Source: CALNBC01 sp050945915 (GTDB lineage: Bacteria; Bacillota; Clostridia; Christensenellales; CALWSW01). Taken from it: a stretch of 60,178 nucleotides of DNA. The stretch covers positions 1-60,178 of the forward strand of contig JBMNTV010000004.1 of NCBI GenBank assembly GCA_050945915.1, in the 5' to 3' direction. Below, piece after piece: positions 32,510 to 40,678 of this stretch (position 1 is its first letter; the number at the start of each line of letters is the position of its first letter). The translations under genes and the position numbers were made by a program. The notes beneath the pieces were generated by a model. That model was not told the DNA's origin, searched no databases, and was given only the letters and a program-made list of their open reading frames with translations.

Positions 32510-33487
32510 TTGTCAGGGCTATCGATATTGAGTACGGGGCGATATCTCCCCCCTCTTTCCATCACCAACGCCATGCTGGAAACCATCGTGGATACCAGCG
32601 ATGAATGGATCACTTCCCGCACCGGGATCTGCAGCCGCACCATCGCGACGGAGCAGGAAACCACCCTCTCCATGGCCGCTTCGGCAGCGGAACACGCGAT
32701 TCTCACCGCTAAAATCCCCAGGGAGCAAATCGGCGTGTTGATCTGCGCCACCATCACCGGGGATTATGCCACGCCCTCCCTTTCTTGCCTGCTGCAAAAG
32801 GAGCTGGGCCTTAGGAATGATTTGCTCGCCTTCGACATGAACGCGGCGTGCAGCGGGTTTGTCTATGCGCTGAAGACCGCCCACGCCCTGCTCGCGGGGC
32901 AGGAGGATGCCGTCGCCCTCGTCATCGGGTGCGACATGCTTTCCAAGATCGTGGACTACACCGACCGCAGCACCTGCGTCCTTTTTGGGGACGGGGCGGG
33001 GGCCGCCATCGTCAAACGAAGCGCATCCGGCGCGTTCTTCTTTGACGCGGGCGCCCAGGGCGACAGCGAGATCCTCTCCGCCCGGCTGGGCTATTTTGCG
33101 AACAATCCCTTTGCCAGCCGCAGCGCGGACGCAAGGCCCGAGGCATTCCGGATGAACGGGGCAGAAGTGTTCCGCTTTGCAGTGGAGCATGCGCCCCAAA
33201 GCGTGCTTTCCGTCTTGAAACAGGCAAAGAAAACGGCGGACCAGATCGACCATTTCGTCTTTCACCAAGCGAATGAGCGCATCATCCAGTCCGTTGCCAA
33301 AAAACTGAACATTTCCCTGGAAAAATGTGTCTTGAACATCGGCCAGGTGGGGAACACCTCCGCCGCCAGCGTCGCCATCGCCCTGGATGAACTTGCCCGA
33401 TCCGGCAGGCTGGTTCGGGGGGACAGCGTGGTCCTGTCCGCCTTTGGCGGCGGGCTGACCTATGGCAGCATCTATTTTACTTGGTAA
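32510..33487 (+). CDS. fabH: Beta-ketoacyl-ACP synthase III
   Basis: A 325-residue initiating condensing enzyme that joins acetyl- or branched acyl-CoA to malonyl-ACP. The Cys-His-Asn triad is seen in NAACSGFVY, FHQANERII and GQVGNTSAAS, and TGI(C)SRTIA near residue 36 matches the CoA-binding TGIxERRxA region. The start is a TTG at 32510 with GAGGT nine bases upstream, just after the accA stop; the frame is open further upstream, but that part overlaps accA. Confidence 0.95.
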   Translation: MSGLSILSTGRYLPPLSITNAMLETIVDTSDEWITSRTGICSRTIATEQETTLSMAASAAEHAILTAKIPREQIGVLICATITGDYATPSLSCLLQKELGLRNDLLAFDMNAACSGFVYALKTAHALLAGQEDAVALVIGCDMLSKIVDYTDRSTCVLFGDGAGAAIVKRSASGAFFFDAGAQGDSEILSARLGYFANNPFASRSADARPEAFRMNGAEVFRFAVEHAPQSVLSVLKQAKKTADQIDHFVFHQANERIIQSVAKKLNISLEKCVLNIGQVGNTSAASVAIALDELARSGRLVRGDSVVLSAFGGGLTYGSIYFTW

Positions 33488-33500
33488 AGGAAGTGGTCTT

Positions 33501-34460
33501 ATGGATCTGAGAAATTTGCTGGGGATCGAGTATCCCATCATTCAGGGCGGTATGGCCAACATCGCCACCGGCGCTTTTGCAGCGCTGATTTCCGAGATCG
33601 GCGGTCTGGGCCTGATCGCGAGCGGCGGCTATTCGGCAGACCAGCTGCGCGAGCAGATCCGCATCGCCCGGTCAAAAACCAAAAAGCCCATTGGCGTCAA
33701 CCTGATGATGATGCATCCCCAGGTGGAGGAAATCGCCGCGCTATTGATCGAGGAAAGGGTCTCCGTCGTCACCACCGGCGCGGGCATGCCGGGAAAATAC
33801 ATTCCCGGGTGGAAGGAAGCCGGCATCAAGGTGTTCCCGGTGATCCCCAGCGTCGCCCTAGCCAGACGCGTCGCTGCCCAGGGGGCGGACGGCGTCATCG
33901 CCGAGGGCTGTGAAAGCGGCGGCCACGTGGGTGAACTCACCACGATGGCCCTCGTCCCCCAAGTGGTGGACGCTTTGGACATTCCCGTCGTCGCCGCGGG
34001 GGGCATCGCCAGCGGCAGGCAGATGCTGGCAGCACTGGCCCTTGGAGCTTGCGGCGTTCAGATCGGCACCACGCTGCTGCGCGCCCAGGAATGCCCGATC
34101 CACGACAACTACAAGCAGGCCATCCTGAAAGCAAAAGATACGGACACCACCGTTACCGGCCGCATCGCCGGCGTTCCGGTGCGCATTCTGAAAAACAAGA
34201 TGGCGCAGGAGTACCTGAAGCTGGAAAAATCCGGGGCGAGCCGGGATGAGCTGGAACACTTTACCCTCGGTTCCCTGCGCCGCGCCGTGTTTGACGGCGA
34301 TACGTCCAACGGTTCCCTGATGGCCGGCCAGGTCGCGGGGCAACTGAAGGAGATCCAGCCCGCAGAAGCGATCATCAAGGGTCTCTTTGAGGACTGCAAA
34401 AAGGCCTTTGCCGCGCTGGGAGCGCACCCGCTGCTCAAAAGCAAGGGGAACGCGGAATGA
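33501..34460 (+). CDS. fabK: Enoyl-ACP reductase II (FabK)
   Basis: A 319-residue FMN-dependent enoyl-ACP reductase of the nitronate monooxygenase-like TIM-barrel family. The N-terminal YPIIQGGMANIATG, MMMHPQVEE, EGCESGGHVGE near residue 135 with the catalytic-region His, and AAGGIASGRQM near 166 are as in FabK. It catalyses the last reduction of each elongation cycle and replaces FabI, which is absent here, so triclosan resistance would be expected. It overlaps fabD by four bases. Confidence 0.95.
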   Translation: MDLRNLLGIEYPIIQGGMANIATGAFAALISEIGGLGLIASGGYSADQLREQIRIARSKTKKPIGVNLMMMHPQVEEIAALLIEERVSVVTTGAGMPGKYIPGWKEAGIKVFPVIPSVALARRVAAQGADGVIAEGCESGGHVGELTTMALVPQVVDALDIPVVAAGGIASGRQMLAALALGACGVQIGTTLLRAQECPIHDNYKQAILKAKDTDTTVTGRIAGVPVRILKNKMAQEYLKLEKSGASRDELEHFTLGSLRRAVFDGDTSNGSLMAGQVAGQLKEIQPAEAIIKGLFEDCKKAFAALGAHPLLKSKGNAE

Positions 34461-35386
34461 AACTGGCCTTTCTGTACGCCGGCCAGGGCAGCCAGCGCTG
34501 CGGTATGGGCAAGGATTTTTATGCCGAATACCCTCAAATCCGCCCGCTTTTTGACATGCCGGCCATGAATCTCGACCTGCGCTCCCTTTGCTTTGAAGCG
34601 CCGATGGAGACCCTTTCCCAAACCCAGTATACCCAGCCTTGCATGGCGGTCTTTGCCGCCGCGGTGACCCGCCTTTTGAACGAAGCGGGCATCCGCCCGG
34701 ATTTTGCGGCCGGGCTTTCCCTGGGGGAGTACGGCGCTCTGCACGCGGCGGGCGCGTTCGACGCAAAGACCCTCGTGGAGCTGCTGGCCTTTCGCGGCAA
34801 GGTCATGGCGGAAACCACCCAAGGCATGGACTGCGGCATGACCGCTGTTTTCGGGTTGGACGAAGCGGCGGTACGGGAGGCGGTTTCCTCCGCCGGGAGC
34901 GGGGCGTTTTGCTGCAACCTCAACTGCCCGGGCCAGATCGTCATCGGCGGTGTGCGCGACGCCGTGGAAGCCGCAGCCAAAACCTGCCTGGACCGGGGCG
35001 CCAAGCATTGCATTACCCTGAACGTCAGCGGCCCTTTCCACACGCCTTTGATGGAGCAGGCTTCCCTTTTGCTGGAGCAAAAGCTCAAACACATCCCTTT
35101 CGCCCCCTTGGACTGCCCTGTGTTTTCCAACGTGACGGGGGAGACAATCCCCCAGGACGCGGACATCGAGAAGCTTCTGGTCCAACAGATCAAAATGCCC
35201 GTGCGATTCGACCGGATTCTGAAAAACCTCGCCGATTGCGACGTGGACGCGGTCATCGAGATCGGGCCGGGCAAGGTGCTGAGCGGATTCTTGCATAAGA
35301 CCGCGCCCCATATCCGGCGTTATGCCATCGAGACCGTCGAGGATTTCCAGCGTACGGTCGAAGATCTCAAGCAGCAGGAAGGATGA
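34457..35386 (+). CDS. fabD: Malonyl-CoA:ACP transacylase
   Basis: A 309-residue acyltransferase that moves malonyl from CoA to ACP. FLYAGQGSQ is at the N-terminus, the nucleophile motif GLSLGEYGAL near residue 92, RGKVM near 117 and GPFHTPLM with the catalytic His near 196. The usual nucleophile motif is GHSLGEY; the His is Leu here, a change in the elbow that I would not expect to abolish activity because the catalytic Ser is kept. ATGA overlap with fabK. Confidence 0.94.
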   Translation: MKLAFLYAGQGSQRCGMGKDFYAEYPQIRPLFDMPAMNLDLRSLCFEAPMETLSQTQYTQPCMAVFAAAVTRLLNEAGIRPDFAAGLSLGEYGALHAAGAFDAKTLVELLAFRGKVMAETTQGMDCGMTAVFGLDEAAVREAVSSAGSGAFCCNLNCPGQIVIGGVRDAVEAAAKTCLDRGAKHCITLNVSGPFHTPLMEQASLLLEQKLKHIPFAPLDCPVFSNVTGETIPQDADIEKLLVQQIKMPVRFDRILKNLADCDVDAVIEIGPGKVLSGFLHKTAPHIRRYAIETVEDFQRTVEDLKQQEG

Positions 35387-35391
35387 ACAAG

Positions 35392-36123
35392 ATGGATCTG
35401 ACCAATAAAACCGCCATCGTAACCGGCGGCAGCCGCGGCATCGGCCGGGCGATCTGCCAAAAGCTTGCGTCTTTGGGGGCGCGGATCGTGATTAATTACG
35501 CAGGAAACGACGCGGAAGCGGAAAAAACTCGCGCCCTATGCCCCGAATCGGTGCTGGTGAAGGGGGATGTTTCGGACAGCGCATGCTGCCAGGAGATCCT
35601 CAAGGTATGCGAGGATACCTTCGGCGCGCCGGACATCCTCGTCAACAACGCGGGCATCACGAGGGACAATCTGCTCATGCGCATGAGCGAGGAGGATTTC
35701 GACCGCGTGCTGGCCGTCAACCTCAAGGGCGCATTTCACCTCACCAAGCTGGCCACCCGCCCGATGCTGCGCCAAAAAAGCGGTCGCATCGTCAACGTCG
35801 CCAGCGTGGTGGGCATCTGCGGCAACGCCGGTCAGGCGAATTACGCCGCCAGCAAAGCCGGGCTGATCGGCCTGACCAAATCCACCGCAAAGGAGCTCGC
35901 CGCCCGAGGCATCACCGTCAACGCGGTGGCCCCCGGCCTTATCGAAACGGATATGACCGCCGTTTTGGGCGAAGACCTAAAAAACGAGATGCGAAAAAGC
36001 ATCCCCCTGGCCCGTTTTGGCAGGGGCGAAGACGTGGCCAACGCCGTGGCTTTTTTGTGTAGCGATCTGGCGGGATACATCACTGGCCAGGTCATCCACG
36101 TGGACGGCGGTATGCTGATCTGA
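35392..36123 (+). CDS. fabG: 3-oxoacyl-ACP reductase
   Basis: A 243-residue SDR enzyme that reduces ketoacyl-ACP with NADPH. TGGSRGIGRAI, NNAG, catalytic Ser in NVASVVG and the YAASKAGLIGLTK motif with Tyr and Lys are all intact. It ends with ITGQVIHVDGGM, typical of FabG. I use the ATG at 35392 because AGGAAGG is about nine bases upstream; an ATG at 35383 overlapping the fabD stop gives a product three residues longer and is possible. Confidence 0.94.
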   Translation: MDLTNKTAIVTGGSRGIGRAICQKLASLGARIVINYAGNDAEAEKTRALCPESVLVKGDVSDSACCQEILKVCEDTFGAPDILVNNAGITRDNLLMRMSEEDFDRVLAVNLKGAFHLTKLATRPMLRQKSGRIVNVASVVGICGNAGQANYAASKAGLIGLTKSTAKELAARGITVNAVAPGLIETDMTAVLGEDLKNEMRKSIPLARFGRGEDVANAVAFLCSDLAGYITGQVIHVDGGMLI

Positions 36124-36166
36124 ACGGCGAACAATGCCCGATATGAACAGAAAGAAGCGAAAAGCA

Positions 36167-37405
36167 ATGAAAAAACGCAAAGTTGTCATCACCGGCATGG
36201 GGGCTGTCACACCCCTGGGCAACGGTATCGAAGCATTTTGGGCGGGCATCCGAAGCGGCAAGTGCGGCATCCGCCCGATCACCCGACACGAATCATCCGC
36301 CCAGAAGGTCAAACTGGCCGCCGAGGTGGATTTGGACCCGAAGGATCACCTGCGCGGCTCGGAAGTGCGAAACATGGACCGCTTTGCGCTTTATGCCCTT
36401 GTGGCCGGCCGCGAGGCCCTGAAAGACAGCGGGCTGGCGGAAAAAGTCACCGATCCTGACCGCTGCGGCACCCTGGTTTCCTCCGGCATCGGCGGTTTGG
36501 CCTCCATCGTGCGGGAGCAGGCAAAGGGCCAGAAAAGGGGCTTTGACCGGGTCTCCCCCTTCTTCATCCCCATGTCGATTTCCAACATGGCAGCAGGCAG
36601 GCTCGCCATCGAAGCGGGCTTTCGGGGATACTGTTCCTGCGTGGTCACCGCCTGCGCCGGCGGAGCCAACGCCGTCGGGGATGCGATGCGCATGATCCGC
36701 CATGGATATGCGGACGTCATGCTCTGCGGCGGCGCAGAATCCGCCATCACTCCCCTCGCGTTGGGGGGGTTCACCTCCATGCGCGCCCTGCACGAGGGCA
36801 GCGACCCCAACCGGGCCTGCATCCCGTTTGACGCCGAACGCAGCGGGTTTGTGTTGGGAGAAGGTGCGGGCATCCTGGTCCTTGAAGAGTACGAACACGC
36901 CCTGCGGCGCGGCGCAAAGATTTACGGCGAACTGTCCGGCTATGGCACCACCTGTGATGCGTACCACATCACCGCTCCGGAACCAAGCGGCACCGGCGCT
37001 GCCCAGGCCATGAAACTGGCGCTTGCCGACGCCGGACTCACCGGCAAAGACATCGATTACATCAACGCCCACGGCACCTCCACAGAGTTGAACGACAAGA
37101 CGGAAACCAAGGCGATCAAAGAGGTTTTCGGCCAAGAGGCGTCCAGGCTCCCCGTCAGTTCCACCAAATCCATGACCGGGCATATGCTGGGGGCTGCCGG
37201 CAGCGTCGAGGCGATCGTCTGCCTTCTCGCGCTGCAGGACGGATTCATTCCCGCCACCATCAACTACAAGGTTTTTGACCCGGAATGCGATCTTGACGTC
37301 GTTCCAAACGTCGGGCGGCAGGCGAAACTGTCCCGCGTCATGTCCAACTCCCTGGGCTTTGGCGGGCACAACGCTTCGCTGATCTTTTCAAAGTTGGGAG
37401 AATAA
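36167..37405 (+). CDS. fabF: Beta-ketoacyl-ACP synthase II
   Basis: A 412-residue elongating condensing enzyme. It starts MKKRKVVITGMGAVTPLG. Catalytic Cys is in VVTACAGGANA near residue 162, His in NAHGTSTELND near 300 and in SMTGHMLGAAGS near 337. The family length is met exactly with the ATG at 36167, although its ribosome site is weak; in-frame ATGs at 36134 and 36143 add only a short basic tail. It is followed four bases later by fabZ. Confidence 0.94.
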   Translation: MKKRKVVITGMGAVTPLGNGIEAFWAGIRSGKCGIRPITRHESSAQKVKLAAEVDLDPKDHLRGSEVRNMDRFALYALVAGREALKDSGLAEKVTDPDRCGTLVSSGIGGLASIVREQAKGQKRGFDRVSPFFIPMSISNMAAGRLAIEAGFRGYCSCVVTACAGGANAVGDAMRMIRHGYADVMLCGGAESAITPLALGGFTSMRALHEGSDPNRACIPFDAERSGFVLGEGAGILVLEEYEHALRRGAKIYGELSGYGTTCDAYHITAPEPSGTGAAQAMKLALADAGLTGKDIDYINAHGTSTELNDKTETKAIKEVFGQEASRLPVSSTKSMTGHMLGAAGSVEAIVCLLALQDGFIPATINYKVFDPECDLDVVPNVGRQAKLSRVMSNSLGFGGHNASLIFSKLGE

Positions 37406-37408
37406 GCT

Positions 37409-37855
37409 ATGATGCTAACAAAAGAGCAAATCCAAGAGATCATTCCCCACAGGGACCCGTTCTTGCTGGTGGACGCGGTGGTGGATTACGAACCCGGCAA
37501 ATGGGCGCGGGGCATCAAGTACGTTTCGCCGGACGAGCCGTATTTTGCGGGCCATTTCCCGAATTATCCCGTGATGCCCGGGGTGCTGATCATTGAGGCA
37601 CTGGCCCAGGTGGGCGGCGTGGTCGTGCTTTCCCTGCCGGAAAACCGCGGCAAGCTGGCGCTTTTTGGCGGCATCAGAGAAGCGCGGTTTTTGCGCCAGG
37701 TGCGCCCCGGCGACACATTGGAGCTGGAGTGCGAAATCGGCCGCGTCCGCGGAACGGTGGGCTTTGGCAGCGCCACCGCAAAGGTGGGTGGAATGCCGGT
37801 GTGCCATGCAAAATTTACCTTCGCCATCGTCAATCGCACCGATGCCCACCCTTAA
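37409..37855 (+). CDS. fabZ: 3-hydroxyacyl-ACP dehydratase
   Basis: A 148-residue hotdog-fold dehydratase. IIPHRDPFLLVDAV near residue 12 and YFAGHFPNYPVMPGVLIIEALAQVGG near 47 carry the catalytic His and Glu. It makes trans-2-enoyl-ACP, the substrate of FabK. With no FabA or FabM/FabN seen nearby, unsaturated fatty acid synthesis is not explained by this operon alone. GGGAG lies before the double ATG. Confidence 0.95.
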   Translation: MMLTKEQIQEIIPHRDPFLLVDAVVDYEPGKWARGIKYVSPDEPYFAGHFPNYPVMPGVLIIEALAQVGGVVVLSLPENRGKLALFGGIREARFLRQVRPGDTLELECEIGRVRGTVGFGSATAKVGGMPVCHAKFTFAIVNRTDAHP

Positions 37856-37946
37856 GCCTTCGCAACCCCGTTACACACAGCGGCTGCCGGAGGTCACACA
37901 AACAGGCGGCAACGGGTCGTGGGGGGTCAAATGTCTGGAGGTTTTT

Positions 37947-38396
37947 ATGATGTTGGAACATTTATTCCGAAGGGTTTATACCAAGTTTAAGCTCAACTTC
38001 TACCGCAGCATTTTCAGCCGCTTTGAAACCCGGGAAGCCAGCCTGACGGCGGTGGAGACCTTTTGCGTGGAAGTGATCCACGCCCTTCGCACGCCCACGA
38101 TCAGCGAATTCGCCAAATTTGTGGACATCTCGCTGCCCAACGCCACCCACAAAATTCAGAGCTTGATCAGAAAGAAGTACGTTACCAAGGAGCAGTCCCC
38201 TCACGACAAGCGGGAAAGCATCCTCAGGGTGACGGACAGGTTCTATCAGTTGTATAACATCAGCGACGCATACATCGACACCGTGATGGAACGCATCCGG
38301 CAACGCTTTTCCCCAGAGGAAATCACCATGCTGGAAAAAATCCTCAAGGTGATGGAGACGGAGCTGATGCCGGAGACCCTGCTGCCCGCAGACTAA
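37947..38396 (+). CDS. MarR-family regulator, FabT-like
   Basis: A 149-residue winged-helix protein. Helices around TISEFAKFVDISLPNATHKIQSLIRKKYVTKEQSPHDKRESIL (about residues 47-95) form the recognition helix and wing, with the conserved DKR of the MarR wing. In streptococci and some Clostridia a MarR protein in the fab operon, FabT, represses it when bound to acyl-ACP. Its position inside this operon and the palindromes over the acpP promoter support the same role. A CTGGAGG site precedes the ATG pair. A 91-base gap after fabZ may give separate control. Confidence 0.85.
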   Translation: MMLEHLFRRVYTKFKLNFYRSIFSRFETREASLTAVETFCVEVIHALRTPTISEFAKFVDISLPNATHKIQSLIRKKYVTKEQSPHDKRESILRVTDRFYQLYNISDAYIDTVMERIRQRFSPEEITMLEKILKVMETELMPETLLPAD

Positions 38397-38455
38397 CGGA
38401 ACTATCAAAGGGGCATGGAGTGAACCGTCCAGCCCTTTTTTGTTGAGGACCGCCA

Positions 38456-39259
38456 ATGGACCACACAAACGCCCATTCCTCTCATATTGCAGACTGCATT
38501 CGGTCCCTCCTGAAGGAGGGGCATCCCTTTTCGCTGGAAGTTTATGAAGAAATCGGCTCTACCAACGACCGGGCAAAGGAACTCGAAGCAAGCGGCGCGC
38601 CGGGATGGACCGCTGTGCTTGCCCGCAGGCAGAGCGCTGGCCGCGGCCGCATGGGGCGAAGGTTTTATTCCCCTTTGGGGGGCGTCTACCTCTCCCTTTT
38701 GCTGCGGCCGGACTGCGACGCGGCGGACGCCAGCCTCTTTACCGCCGCTACGGCCGTCGCAGTTTGCCGCGCCATCCATGCGCTTTGCGGGTTGAACTGC
38801 CGCATCAAGTGGCCGAATGACCTGCTTTTTAGGGGCAGGAAGGTCTGCGGGATTCTGACCGAGGCTGCCCTTGGGCAAGGCGGCAGGATGGATGCCATGG
38901 CAATCGGCATCGGGCTGAACCTGCACCTGCCTTCGGGCGGTTTCCCGCCGGAACTGAAGGACGCTGGCGCGCTTTTTTCGACCGAGCAGCCCTGCCCTTC
39001 TTTTACCGAAACCGCGGCTGCCCTGCTGAACGCGCTGCACGAGCAGCTTTTTGATATGCCGCACAGGCGGTTCCTCCCGGAATACCGCCAACGCAGCATG
39101 CTGATTGGAAAAAGCATTGCGGTGCTGCAAAGGGGCGAAACCCGCCCCGCCACCGTCCGCGGCATCGACGAGAACGCCGGGCTGTGTGTCGAGTACCCGG
39201 ACGGCGCCAAAGAAACCTTACTGAGTGGGGAGATAAGCATCCGTGAAGACAACTGCTGA
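38456..39259 (+). CDS. birA: Biotin-[acetyl-CoA carboxylase] ligase without DNA-binding domain
   Basis: A 267-residue ligase that activates biotin with ATP and attaches it to AccB. EEIGSTNDRAKE, RRQSAGRGRMGRRFYSPLGGVYLS (the biotinyl-AMP loop, about residues 58-80) and IKWPNDLL and KVCGILTE are conserved. It begins directly with the catalytic domain, so unlike bifunctional BirA it has no N-terminal helix-turn-helix and cannot repress biotin genes itself. A small C-terminal domain is present. It overlaps bioY. Confidence 0.94.
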   Translation: MDHTNAHSSHIADCIRSLLKEGHPFSLEVYEEIGSTNDRAKELEASGAPGWTAVLARRQSAGRGRMGRRFYSPLGGVYLSLLLRPDCDAADASLFTAATAVAVCRAIHALCGLNCRIKWPNDLLFRGRKVCGILTEAALGQGGRMDAMAIGIGLNLHLPSGGFPPELKDAGALFSTEQPCPSFTETAAALLNALHEQLFDMPHRRFLPEYRQRSMLIGKSIAVLQRGETRPATVRGIDENAGLCVEYPDGAKETLLSGEISIREDNC

Positions 39260-39815
39260 TCAAAAGCATTCCTTTACCATCCGGGACTTTGTTTTATGCG
39301 CGCTCTTTTGTGCGCTGATCGCGGTGGGGGCGTTTTTGCGCATACCCTTGCCTTTGGTTCCCTTTACGCTTCAGCTCCCCTTCGTATGCCTTGCGGGCCT
39401 TCTGCTCGGCCCGCGCCGGGGTGCGCTTTCGGCATTTTTGTATGTTTTTATCGGCCTTGCCGGGCTGCCGGTGTTCACCCAGGGCGGCGGGCTGGGCTAT
39501 GTGCTGCAGCCGACGTTTGGGTATCTGCTGGGATTCGTCGGGGCGGCCGCCCTCACCGGAGCAGTGGCAAAAAGGGGCATCCCATCCAACACCCGGCTGT
39601 TTCTTGCCTCCCTCGCCGGAATTCTGGTCACCTATGCCGTCGGCATCGCCTATTACGTGCTGCTGGCAGCGACGGTGCTGCACATTCCCCTCGACCCCAA
39701 AAAGATCGCGGTGGTATTTTTCCTGAACACCATCGGCGGAGATCTGCTCAGCGCGGCACTCATCGTTCCCGCTGTAAAACGGCTGAAAAAGGCGATCCCC
39801 CAGTTGTCGGCATGA
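39243..39815 (+). CDS. bioY: Biotin transporter BioY
   Basis: A 190-residue membrane protein with about six helices, the substrate-binding S component of an ECF-type biotin importer. GLAGLPVFTQGGGLGYVLQPTFGYLLGF near residues 71-98 is the family signature. The GTG start at 39243 has GGGAGAT upstream and overlaps the end of birA, so biotin uptake and attachment are made together with the enzyme that uses biotin. The ECF A and T components are not in this window. Confidence 0.95.
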   Translation: MKTTADQKHSFTIRDFVLCALFCALIAVGAFLRIPLPLVPFTLQLPFVCLAGLLLGPRRGALSAFLYVFIGLAGLPVFTQGGGLGYVLQPTFGYLLGFVGAAALTGAVAKRGIPSNTRLFLASLAGILVTYAVGIAYYVLLAATVLHIPLDPKKIAVVFFLNTIGGDLLSAALIVPAVKRLKKAIPQLSA

Positions 39816-39859
39816 GCATAACAGCGAATTCGCACCTGTTTTTGCCCTCGATCAACCTG

Positions 39860-39893
39860 CCCTGGCGGAAAATGCCGGGGCTTTTTGATTTTT
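39860..39893 (+). terminator. Intrinsic terminator after the fab operon
   Basis: A 7-bp stem CCCTGGC/GCCGGGG with one wobble pair, followed by CTTTTTGATTTTT. Confidence 0.6.
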
Positions 39894-39969
39894 GAGTGAA
39901 TGTTTCCAAGCCATAAGCGCCATCATCCCAAGGCATGCAGCGCCATACGCTATATGGGAGGGTGATGCC

Positions 39970-40653
39970 ATGCTTGATATTCTGCTCTTTCTCAAGGATG
40001 TTTTCTTTTTTGCCGCCTACGTTTCCTCCGGCAGCTCCTTTCCGGATCCCCTTTCTCCGGAGGAGGAGCGCGAAGCCATCGAAGCCATGCAAAAGGGCGA
40101 CGAAGCCGCCCGGGCAAAGCTCATCAGCCACAACCTGCGCCTTGTGGCCCACGTTGCAAAAAAGTTCGCCACGCCGGATACCGACATGGACGACCTGATT
40201 TCCATCGGCACCATCGGGCTTATTAAGGCCGTTTCCACCTTTGACGCCGACAAAGGAGCCGCCCTGGCGACTTACGCGGCGCGCTGTATCCAAAACGAGG
40301 TGCTGATGTCCCTTCGCGCGGGGAAAAAGCGCAAAAAGGAGGTTTCGCTGAACGCCACCATCGGCACGGACAACGAGGGCAACGAAATCACCCTGGTGGA
40401 TATCATGGGCACCACTTCCTCCATGGTTCCGGACGCGGTGGAAAAAAGGACCGACGTTTCCCGCATGCTGAAAGCCATCGACGCCTGCCTGACCCCCCGG
40501 GAGAAAGTGGTGATCACCCTCCGCTACGGACTTTTGGACCGGCCCTGCCTTCCCCAAAGGGAGGTTGCCGAACTCCTGGGCATTTCCCGCTCCTATGTCT
40601 CGCGGATCGAAAAACGAGCGCTGAACCGCCTGCTGGAGGCGATGAAGGCCTAG
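39970..40653 (+). CDS. sigK: Sporulation sigma factor, pro-sigma-K
   Basis: A 227-residue sigma-70-family factor. The first 20 or so residues are a hydrophobic pro-sequence, cleaved in the mother cell by SpoIVFB in known systems. Region 2 has NLRLVAHVAKKF, DDLISIGTIGLIKAV and YAARCIQNEVLM; region 4 has EVAELLGISRSYVSRIEKRAL near the C-terminus. Sigma-K drives late mother-cell genes for coat and mother-cell lysis, so this organism or its recent ancestors form spores. The gene is continuous, with no skin-type insertion. The start has GGGAGGGTG upstream. I could not define its own promoter. Confidence 0.93.
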   Translation: MLDILLFLKDVFFFAAYVSSGSSFPDPLSPEEEREAIEAMQKGDEAARAKLISHNLRLVAHVAKKFATPDTDMDDLISIGTIGLIKAVSTFDADKGAALATYAARCIQNEVLMSLRAGKKRKKEVSLNATIGTDNEGNEITLVDIMGTTSSMVPDAVEKRTDVSRMLKAIDACLTPREKVVITLRYGLLDRPCLPQREVAELLGISRSYVSRIEKRALNRLLEAMKA

Positions 40654-40678
40654 TCGCTTTTTCAGTCAGATCCCTTCT

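Noticed and set aside
39920..39969. A sigma-E/sigma-K type promoter before sigK (CATACGCT near 39945).
   Set aside because: The -10-like box is a partial match and no -35 element occurs at the correct spacing.
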